Shown here in pieces: positions 10,257 to 17,229 of a DNA stretch of 64,000 nucleotides. The stretch lies in the NCBI GenBank assembly GCA_001460835.1, contig CYKH01000376.1, positions 945 through 64,944 on the forward strand, read 5' to 3'. Below the pieces are notes generated by a model that saw only the letters and a program-made list of their open reading frames with translations, had not been told where the DNA came from and searched no databases. This DNA comes from Bodo saltans. Lineage: Eukaryota; Euglenozoa; Kinetoplastea; Eubodonida; Bodonidae. Every line of letters begins with the position of its first letter. The stretch's first letter is position 1. Made by a program: the position numbers and the translations under genes.

Positions 10257-10853
10257 ATGTCGCTCAGCGGTGTCCTTGGTCGAGGTTCCTACCGATCTGT
10301 CGTTGCCGGCACCAGCAGCGCCCGGAAAATTACTCCGACATATCACCCGTGCTCAAACGAGCTCATTCAGTTGAACTTAGCTCACAATGAAGTCGTGAAA
10401 AACTTTTACGTGCGTGATCGAATTTTTGACAACAAAATTGAAGCGCTGAAATTTGCCAATGGAATGTTCAAGTTCAACCCTCGTCGCAGGCAAGAGTTTC
10501 ACATGAACGATGTGATGCAATCTGTTCGTCGCAGGTCATTTTGGATGACTCGAATTCAACAGCAACGCGCGATCAACGCACAACTAGTAAAAGAGGCAGA
10601 GGAACAAGGAAGGCCTCACCCTGCGGAATCACTGCGTACTGCTGATGCGGATGCCTACTTCAGACCAAAGGCACTTAAGGGCGCTGTCAATTGGCCTAAT
10701 TTTTGGCAAAAAAAAAAATGTGATGCAATCTGTTCGTCGCAGGTCATTTTGGATGACTCGAATTCAACAGCAACGCGCAATCAACGCACAACTAGTAAAA
10801 GAGGCGGAGGAGCAAGGAAGGCCCCACCCTGCGGAATCACTGCGTACTGCTGA
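10257..10853 (+). CDS. Hypothetical protein, 5' part of a gene interrupted by a tandem duplication
   Basis: The first ATG of the frame is at 10257 (10254 is GTG). Residues 1-150 look like a genuine small basic protein with aromatic motifs (VKNFYVRDRIFD; RRRSFWMTRIQQQR; NWPNFWQ). After NFWQ the frame enters an A run and then repeats the preceding 197 bases in the wrong frame until a stop at 10853, so the last 47 or so residues are not natural. Subtracting one 208-base period joins it exactly to the 10720-11028 part and gives a 187-residue protein. The N-terminus (SGVLGRGSYRSVVAGTSSAR) could be a mitochondrial presequence. No known family is recognised. Confidence 0.6.
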   Translation: MSLSGVLGRGSYRSVVAGTSSARKITPTYHPCSNELIQLNLAHNEVVKNFYVRDRIFDNKIEALKFANGMFKFNPRRRQEFHMNDVMQSVRRRSFWMTRIQQQRAINAQLVKEAEEQGRPHPAESLRTADADAYFRPKALKGAVNWPNFWQKKKCDAICSSQVILDDSNSTATRNQRTTSKRGGGARKAPPCGITAYC

Positions 10854-10916
10854 CGCGGATGCCTACTTCAGACCGAAGGCACTTAAGGGCGCTGTCAATT
10901 GGCCTAATTTTTGGCA
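10512..10916 (+). repeat. Direct tandem duplication, 197-base units separated by an A10 spacer
   Basis: Units 10512-10708 and 10720-10916 are separated by 11 bases (ten A and a T); the period is 208. Six differences are seen (3 percent), all third-position transitions and all silent in the gene's own frame: GCG/GCA, GCA/GCG, GAA/GAG, CCT/CCC, GAT/GAC, CCA/CCG. The duplication breaks the reading frame of the host gene. Confidence 0.95.
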
Positions 10917-11028
10917 GCATGAGTCTGCTGCTCATGTGGTTCCAAAGGCTCGCTGGCAGCGCCATCCAGAGCTCAAGGGAATTACGCGTGTGGTGTCTGC
11001 CGCGACGCCACAGGCGAACGACTACTGA
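10720..11028 (+). CDS. Hypothetical protein, 3' part of the duplicated gene
   Basis: Starting with the second repeat unit, this frame encodes the same segment as the upstream part (VMQSVRRRSFW to NWPNFWQ) and then continues into a natural C-terminus (HESAAHVVPKARWQR to QANDY) ending at TGA 11026-11028. It has no start codon of its own that would make a sensible protein; the ATG at 10645 lies out of frame inside the first unit. It is best read as the C-terminal half of the gene starting at 10257. No family is recognised. Confidence 0.6.
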   Translation: MMQSVRRRSFWMTRIQQQRAINAQLVKEAEEQGRPHPAESLRTADADAYFRPKALKGAVNWPNFWQHESAAHVVPKARWQRHPELKGITRVVSAATPQANDY

Positions 11029-11159
11029 TCAGCTCACAAAGCTTGTTTAAATTCTCAAAAAAAATTACGAGCACATTTTTTCAAATGTTTCCCAAAGCAA
11101 CAGCCTTCTTTTTGCTTTCCTCTCATATTGACAAAGTGCAAAGATATTTTTTGTTGAGA

Positions 11160-12194
11160 ATGCGATGCTCCATGTCATGGCGCCAAAGAGGTGCCGCATC
11201 GTACGACAAGTTTTGGGAGTGGTGTGCCGCGTCCGGCGTCACCAGCAAGCAGTTGTCCATCAGGAGTGTTGGCAGTATTTGCGATCGAGGATTGTTCCTC
11301 GAAGAACACGTGAAGTCTGGCACAGTATTGGCGTCGATTCCATACAAACTTTGCATGAACCGCGAATTGCTTGGTACGAACAGTAAATTTCTTCCACCAG
11401 CGCCGCTGCTTGGTCTCGCTCTCCATAAAGCGCGATTGAACCCCGAAGGTGCGGAGCATTTGTGGCTGGCACTCTACATTGCGACTCTCCGTGTGCAACC
11501 AAAGCGTGAAAGCTTCGGACCGTATTTTGATGTTCTCCCAAATACTCTAGCGCTCGAACTCGGCCGCAAAGCCACCTTAGAATCCTTAGCTGGGTCTGAA
11601 TTGAACGATTTCAGAGAGATCGAAGCGGCAACGCGGTCCCATGTGTCTCTCGCAGGGCGGTTCGCGTCTCGATACGCCGCACTTCATCGGCGCCGAGCTC
11701 GTCGGCTTCCAACACCATCCAAAGCATCGGATGCCCTTCCCACATCCAAAGAGTATCATACGTTTATCGACTGCACGAGTCATGCGAACGTCGCCGCAGC
11801 ACATGATCTCGTGATTTCTCGATCATTTCCGCTGCCGTGGGGTTGCCGAGAGTCTGCCCCACGCGACCTCGCCACATTTCTCGAGGAAACGGAAGATGTT
11901 GAAACCGTCCCTTCACTGGTGCCGCTGCTCGACTTGGTCAATGCCGCCCCACTTAGTAGCTCATCGCCCCAAGAGGGAAGAAGCAACTGCAGTATCTTTA
12001 CGTGCACCGCATCTCAGTTCTTACATGAAGGCACCCGCAAGACTCGCAAAGTAGTGTCATCCCCTGCAAGCCGTCTTGGTCGAAAACGTGTTGTTCTTTG
12101 TGCCTCGCGCGATATTGCAGCAGGCGAAGAGTTGCTGATGGACTACAACATCGATGACGCCCCAGCAGCAGCGTACAGATTCGGCTTTGTGTAA
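11160..12194 (+). CDS. SET-domain protein lysine methyltransferase of the Rubisco LSMT/SETD type, short C-terminus
   Basis: The product of 344 residues begins with FWEWCAASGV, the usual opening of LSMT-like SET proteins, followed by a SET-N region (GLFLEEHVKSGTVLASIP). The catalytic half has LVPLLDLVNAAP, in the position of the family's P-x-x-D-x-x-N-H motif but with the His replaced, and GEELLMDYNIDDAPAAAYRF near the end, matching G-E-x-L-x-x-x-Y. These proteins transfer methyl groups from AdoMet to lysines of non-histone proteins. It stops right after FGFV, where relatives continue into a substrate-binding helical domain, and the stop lies inside a perfect 32-base tandem repeat. The upstream frame opens only with TTG at 11043; an AG at 11135-11136 supports 11160. 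Confidence 0.75.
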   Translation: MRCSMSWRQRGAASYDKFWEWCAASGVTSKQLSIRSVGSICDRGLFLEEHVKSGTVLASIPYKLCMNRELLGTNSKFLPPAPLLGLALHKARLNPEGAEHLWLALYIATLRVQPKRESFGPYFDVLPNTLALELGRKATLESLAGSELNDFREIEAATRSHVSLAGRFASRYAALHRRRARRLPTPSKASDALPTSKEYHTFIDCTSHANVAAAHDLVISRSFPLPWGCRESAPRDLATFLEETEDVETVPSLVPLLDLVNAAPLSSSSPQEGRSNCSIFTCTASQFLHEGTRKTRKVVSSPASRLGRKRVVLCASRDIAAGEELLMDYNIDDAPAAAYRFGFV

Positions 12195-12229
12195 CGTCAG
12201 CAGCGTACAGATTCGGCTTTGTGTAACGT
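12166..12229 (+). repeat. Perfect 32-base direct tandem repeat over the stop codon of the SET gene
   Basis: Units 12166-12197 and 12198-12229 are identical. Each includes the end of the coding sequence (YRFGFV) and its TAA stop. Confidence 0.95.
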
Positions 12230-12447
12230 ACGGACGACAGTGTCAAAGCATTGATGCGGGGCGCTTTCGAAAATTTCACAAAATTTCTCATCACAATTCA
12301 GTAACATTCGTCATTCGCCAACGTTTCTTTTTTCCCCCCTCAAGCGCGAAAAAAAAAATGTGACATTGACATCCTTTTTTTTTGTTGAAATGACCAAAGC
12401 TTGATTTACAAGAACCAACAAATTCCCAGCGATCTCAAGTCGCAGCG

Positions 12448-14547
12448 ATGGCCTCCTTTCAGGCATCGTACCAAACCACAACGGTTGCCCAAGCGCTTCA
12501 AGCTTTGGTACAACTCCCAGGCGAATTTGACATGCAGAAGAACCTCCCAACAGTTTCCGTCAACGCACACGAGCTCGTTAGCTCCGTGTCTCTACTATGG
12601 AATGCAATGAAAGATCAGCGTGGTTTCCTTGAAACTGTAGAAAAAGAAATGGCGCGACGCAAAACTGAAATGGAAGTTCGTTTTCAAAAGATGCAAACCG
12701 ACGTTGACACTGCGGTGGCACAAGAAGCTCGCAAGCGGCAGTCAGAGGATGAGAAGCTGCGTCAAGACATGGCTACAATGCGCGACGAGATGCAGAAGCA
12801 CGCGGATGCAGTGCGCCGAGAGACGAAGGAATCGCAAGATGCGTTCCAGCGCTCCATCGATCGCACGGTTGGGTCAATCAAAGCTTCTGTTGCCGACACG
12901 CAGCAGAAAGTCGGTGACCTTGCCCTGGAGGTGTCGGGCATGAAAGACGAACTTGCCCGCTTGAAGGGAGAACAGAGCACGTTACAATCATTGACAGACA
13001 AAACCCGATCCGAGTCTCAAGCACAGTTTACAACACTATGCAACTTTATTGGGACAAGCCCCATGGTCGTGCAACAGGCAGTCTCGAATGGCTCGGAGAA
13101 GGAAGCGATGCTCAAAACGCCAGCACTACAAACACTGGCTCAACGCATTCGCATGGCGGATGAAAAGGCCGAATCGGCAAAAATTGACGCGGCGAAAGCA
13201 GCCGCAGAGGCACTGCAACTTGGCTCGTCGTTAACGAAGGTTGCCGGCGACGTGAATAAGTTGGAGCTCCATGTCAATACTATGGATCAAGTGCTGCGTG
13301 ATGCTATTACACTTGGCGACGACAAGCTCTCTCAGCGCATTGACTTACTGGAGCGTGGCGTGAACGCCCAACTTGCTCACCTCGGCAAGAGCAGCGGCTC
13401 CACAGCCGCAGCTCCGGCAGTCATTCAACCGACGGATGGAGCCAAGAAAAGTGAGATTGATTCTCTGCGAGCCGCATTTGAGCAGCTTAAGCACGACGTA
13501 GGAACCCGCATAGCTGGCAAGGCAGACCAAGCAGAAGTGAATGATGCGGTGGCATCTATCAACTCTATTTTAGACCGCCATGATCAAGATATCGCCAATC
13601 TTCTTGCTGGCCAAGGTGCCGCGCCAAGCGCTGCGCCAGTGCAGCGCCGCGGATCGGTCGATGCGGATGCAGTCAAGGCGTTGCAAGACTTAGCTGATCG
13701 TGTCAATGCATTGGAGCATCAATGCCAGGACTTGCACAACGTGAAAGCGGACCGATCAGAGCTGCGCCTTGGGCTTTCTGACTTGGCCAAGAAGATGGAG
13801 AACGGTCTGTCAGAGTTGTACCACCAGCTGCAGAACCTCAAAAAGGAGCTTTCTCAGCAGCAACAAGTGAATCCATACCCTCCAGCATCGCACGACGCAA
13901 CAGCCGGCCGCTTCCGTTGCATCAGCTGCAATCGTGATGCTGGTCCACTTCAGGAGCAAATTCAAGAGCGTCTTAGCAAGTCCCAATTCCCACCCTCCCC
14001 CATGATTGTATCCCAGGCTGGCGCCCAACGCACCTACAACAACAGCAGCAACCAAGGAAGCAGCGCACCGGGGCGATCCATTGTGCAGAGTCATCAGTCA
14101 GTTCCTGGGCTTCGAGAGTACGGCGGCTCGATGACGTCGTCGCGGAAGAAACTGATGAATTATTACGTGTGGCTGCAAGACAAAAATGATCATCCCAATC
14201 CAAACCAACAGTCGCGATCAAGGCCAACCAGCGCCGGCCACACGCGAGATGCCAACAACAACGGCAGTATTTCACCAAGATCACGGAGCCCTGGCTCTCA
14301 GCATCCGTGGGCGGGTGCGCAGAGCGGCAATGGGGCGTATGGGGAGCGTCAATGTGGCGATCACGGAACGCCCGAGCCTGAGGCAGTTGGGATCGATGGG
14401 AAGTATTACATCGGCGTAAATGGCGTCAGCAGTGGTGGTGGTAGCAACGGACGCCCAAGACCAACGTCCGCACCTGCACGAGGACGTGCGCCTGCACACC
14501 CTGAGACTACCACCGCTGTGGCGGCCGCTGCACCGCCGCAAGAGTAG
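12448..14547 (+). CDS. Coiled-coil protein with FRCISC motif, resembling QRICH2/DUF4795 flagellar proteins
   Basis: The 699-residue product is largely alpha-helical coiled coil (about residues 45-470). This is followed at about 485-500 by a short Cys motif, RFRCISCNRDAG, then a conserved-looking segment GLREYGGSMTS near 550 and a disordered tail rich in Ser, Gly, Asn and Pro (about 575-699). Coiled coil plus an F-x-C-x-S-C-x-R motif is how I recall the DUF4795 proteins (QRICH2, C16orf96), which are sperm-flagellum associated; this link is from memory and tentative. A role in the flagellum or cytoskeleton is plausible in a kinetoplastid. No enzymatic domain is visible. Confidence 0.7.
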   Translation: MASFQASYQTTTVAQALQALVQLPGEFDMQKNLPTVSVNAHELVSSVSLLWNAMKDQRGFLETVEKEMARRKTEMEVRFQKMQTDVDTAVAQEARKRQSEDEKLRQDMATMRDEMQKHADAVRRETKESQDAFQRSIDRTVGSIKASVADTQQKVGDLALEVSGMKDELARLKGEQSTLQSLTDKTRSESQAQFTTLCNFIGTSPMVVQQAVSNGSEKEAMLKTPALQTLAQRIRMADEKAESAKIDAAKAAAEALQLGSSLTKVAGDVNKLELHVNTMDQVLRDAITLGDDKLSQRIDLLERGVNAQLAHLGKSSGSTAAAPAVIQPTDGAKKSEIDSLRAAFEQLKHDVGTRIAGKADQAEVNDAVASINSILDRHDQDIANLLAGQGAAPSAAPVQRRGSVDADAVKALQDLADRVNALEHQCQDLHNVKADRSELRLGLSDLAKKMENGLSELYHQLQNLKKELSQQQQVNPYPPASHDATAGRFRCISCNRDAGPLQEQIQERLSKSQFPPSPMIVSQAGAQRTYNNSSNQGSSAPGRSIVQSHQSVPGLREYGGSMTSSRKKLMNYYVWLQDKNDHPNPNQQSRSRPTSAGHTRDANNNGSISPRSRSPGSQHPWAGAQSGNGAYGERQCGDHGTPEPEAVGIDGKYYIGVNGVSSGGGSNGRPRPTSAPARGRAPAHPETTTAVAAAAPPQE

Positions 14548-15031
14548 AGAGAGAAATGCATTTTGTACAACGAATGTATCGTTCTTTTCGTCGCCCCCCT
14601 CCCCTCACCTTTTCCTGCCCCTCCAGCATCACCATTTATTGTACTTTCACCTCCTCGTAAATCAGTTGTTGCTTTTGGATAGCTGGCTCACTGTGCCAAA
14701 GTTGTCGAGTCGAAAAATGTGAGTTCATCAGCTCAACCCCAAAAGCACAACAAACTTGAAACCTTCTCCCACGCGTGTACTGTACACAGAGGTGCAGAGA
14801 GAATAGTGGCACTATGGCACCTCTCCCGTGAAGAAATACCCACCAAGACACAATCAATTCATTTTGTAGTTTGTTTGTACAGTACCAAGGACCCATTTCA
14901 AGAATTTGTTTGATGAAATTTTCTGCGCAAACACTGTTTCTCATATGCGATGACGCAAACAACGTTGGCTCCTCGTTCTATTTCTTTATGGTCGGAGAGT
15001 TGGTCTTCCTATTCCTTCACACACAGCTCAA
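14548..15031. other. Intergenic region, no gene seen
   Basis: The region holds C/T-rich stretches near 14573-14655 and 14995-15024 and no convincing open frame. The last tract ends in CAG with AG at 15025-15026, only five bases before the next ATG, which would give an unusually short 5' untranslated region. Confidence 0.55.
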
Positions 15032-15988
15032 ATGTCGGATGGACGACAACGAACCCTTGGCGTGCAGAGGGCAGCCGAAGAGGTGATGCCACCGAGTGAC
15101 CCAAGCGAAAACACAAAATACAAGGCAGGTGACGATATTGGGATTCTCCTCGACGAGGTGCTAAACAACAGAACTCGCGCCATTCTTGTGTTCGATGACT
15201 TCTCTGGGAAGTTCTCCGATTTTGATCTGTACCAATTATCTGTCGTCATGCGCTTTAACACGTCCCTTGTTGCCATCACGATTTCTGGAGTCGACATTGG
15301 TGACGAGACGGTTGCCATGCTTTGTCAATCTCTCATCCCTACCAATGTTCAATATGTGGATTTTACCAATACACCGCTCGACGAGGAAGCGGGGAGCTCG
15401 CTGGCAGCCTTGGCCCGCTGCAACACAAACCTTCGCACTGTTGTTGTCACCGATACGCTGATCAGTGAAGAGCTCATGGATGAGATTGATGTCGCGTGCA
15501 TGGACAATGAGATTGCCAACGACGCTCCACGTGTCATCACGACAGACCCTGATCGTACCGTGTTTTGCTATGCGAACGTCCTGCAGTGCTGCCCAAACGG
15601 TGATTACTGCCTTCTTTCACACGAAGCCCCGGGTGGTGTGTCCGCACGCGCCAAGACATTGTTAGACTGGGACAAGGCCCTTCCACCTCCACCAAAAGCA
15701 GGAGCTTCTTGGCGACCTGCTCAGGAGGACGAGGATGACAATGGAGCGCCTCGAATGCGAGTGGATTTGAAGAAGTTTCGTGATGCAAGGAGGAATGGAG
15801 CGGCAGGAGCATCCCCAACATCCGCAACATCATCCCCAACAACGACCCATGAACCAAACAATCGCTCATCAAGGAGAAGACGGCCGATGATGTCGCTTCC
15901 TGCGGTTGCAGCGGCGACCACTGCAATTGCTGCAATCGTGGTTGGATTGGCTCTGTGGAAGCGGTCATCAGCTTCACAAAAACGATAA
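15032..15988 (+). CDS. Membrane-anchored CCCH zinc-finger protein with leucine-rich-repeat-like N-terminus
   Basis: The 318-residue product has three parts. Residues about 35-150 resemble short leucine-rich repeats (LVAITISGVDIGDETVAMLC; VQYVDFTNTPLDEEAGSSL; LRTVVVTDTLISEELM). Residues 179-197 form a CCCH zinc finger with spacing C179-x7-C187-x5-C193-x3-H197, the standard trypanosomatid RNA-binding type. Residues about 288-309 are a hydrophobic segment (LPAVAAATTAIAAIVVGLAL) followed by a short basic end, so the protein is probably tail-anchored. CCCH proteins in kinetoplastids usually control mRNA stability or translation; membrane tethering is unusual and would point to localised mRNA control. 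RNA binding is inferred, not shown. Confidence 0.75.
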   Translation: MSDGRQRTLGVQRAAEEVMPPSDPSENTKYKAGDDIGILLDEVLNNRTRAILVFDDFSGKFSDFDLYQLSVVMRFNTSLVAITISGVDIGDETVAMLCQSLIPTNVQYVDFTNTPLDEEAGSSLAALARCNTNLRTVVVTDTLISEELMDEIDVACMDNEIANDAPRVITTDPDRTVFCYANVLQCCPNGDYCLLSHEAPGGVSARAKTLLDWDKALPPPPKAGASWRPAQEDEDDNGAPRMRVDLKKFRDARRNGAAGASPTSATSSPTTTHEPNNRSSRRRRPMMSLPAVAAATTAIAAIVVGLALWKRSSASQKR

Positions 15989-16141
15989 AAAAAGGGGAGA
16001 TTGATTCCTTCACACATTGCATCAAATTTATTGTGTGTGAACCTGAACTAGCTCCCTTCCTTCATACCCGAAGTCAGTATTTTCTTTCCCCGTTCGTTTT
16101 ATTGTGTGATCTTGAACTCAAGAGAAGAATATCAAGAAAAT

Positions 16142-16852
16142 ATGTCTGGAGTAGGCAGCGGCCACGATCAGTCGACGGACATCTTCTCTGCGGATGGTCG
16201 CGTGTTTCAGGTGGAGTATGCGTGCAAGGCGGTGGACAACAGCAGTACTGCAGTCGGTGTGTGTTGCAAGGACGGTGTTGTGCTTGCCGTTGAGAAGATC
16301 CTCAACAGCCGTATGCTAGAGCATAACTCCAACAATCGAATTTTGGCGGTGGACCGTCAAGCTGGAGTGTGTGTCTGTGGACTGTTGCCGGATGGCAAGG
16401 CGATCGCTTCCCGTGCCCGTGAAGAAGCGGCCAGCAACCGACAATATTACGCTGCCCCAATTACAGGCACCAACTTGGCGGCAAGATTGGGGGAGTACGT
16501 GCATCTCCACACACTATACTACTGGATGCGTCCGCTCGGCTGCTCGGCTATCCTCGCGTCGTACTCCGACGACGGCCCCCAGCTGTTCGCTATCGATCCT
16601 AGTGGCACTGTCGCCGGATACCACGGTATCGCCCTTGGAAAGGCCAAGACAGTGGCCAAGACTGAGTTGGAGAAGTTAGACTTTGCAAACATCACATGCC
16701 GAGAGGCTGTCACGAAGCTCACCAACATTCTTCACGATGTCCACGATAAGCAGAAAGACAAGCTCTATGACATCGAGGTGGGATGGGTGTGCGACGAGTC
16801 CAACCGCGTCTTCAAGCACGTTCCGGCTGACCTCATTCCCCCGAAGCCTTGA
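16142..16852 (+). CDS. PSMA3: 20S proteasome subunit alpha-7 (PSMA3 type)
   Basis: This is an alpha-ring subunit of the 20S proteasome core, which gates substrate entry and is not itself proteolytic. The 236 residues carry the proteasome alpha signature at the N-terminus (DIFSADGRVFQVEYACKAV), then DGVVLAVEKI, VDRQAGVCVCGLLPDG, an AREEA helix and IDPSGTVAGYHGIALGKAK. The combination of NSSTAVGVCCKDG with IDPSG and CREAVTKLTNILHDVHD matches the PSMA3/alpha-7 subunit better than other alpha subunits. The acidic tail of the human protein is absent here. The frame begins at an ATG at 16106, but the alpha signature fits a start at 16142, and the preceding tract with AG at 16119-16122 supports it. 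Confidence 0.95.
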   Translation: MSGVGSGHDQSTDIFSADGRVFQVEYACKAVDNSSTAVGVCCKDGVVLAVEKILNSRMLEHNSNNRILAVDRQAGVCVCGLLPDGKAIASRAREEAASNRQYYAAPITGTNLAARLGEYVHLHTLYYWMRPLGCSAILASYSDDGPQLFAIDPSGTVAGYHGIALGKAKTVAKTELEKLDFANITCREAVTKLTNILHDVHDKQKDKLYDIEVGWVCDESNRVFKHVPADLIPPKP

Positions 16853-17229
16853 TGATGACCATGAACGTGACGGCATCTTGAAAGTATTTCATACCTTGTT
16901 GTTATTGTGCAACTGGCGGGCAGAGGGAAGTCCTTTTGTGTGAGTGTGTAGTGTGAGAACAATTGCGAAACTGCTCGTTACTATTTCGAATCAATCAGAA
17001 AACTTGTTGTAAATAAATGAGTGTTCTTGCCATGACGATGGCGAGCTGAGAATTTTTCGTCGTTTTTCTTAACGTTGGGTGCACCAAGAAACGGGAACGT
17101 ATAACCACAAAAAAAAGAAGGAAATCTCAAACAGCAAGTCATCTTGAGGCGCCTGAGCGCTCTTTGTGACTTCGTTTCGTGCAACTCCCCATCAACAGGG
17201 AAATAAAAAGAAAACAAACAAACAAAAAC
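16853..17229. other. Intergenic region, no gene seen
   Basis: Only short chance frames are present. It is A-rich toward the end. A weak pyrimidine stretch near 17155-17190 precedes the next start, but no single AG stands out as the splice site. Confidence 0.5.
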
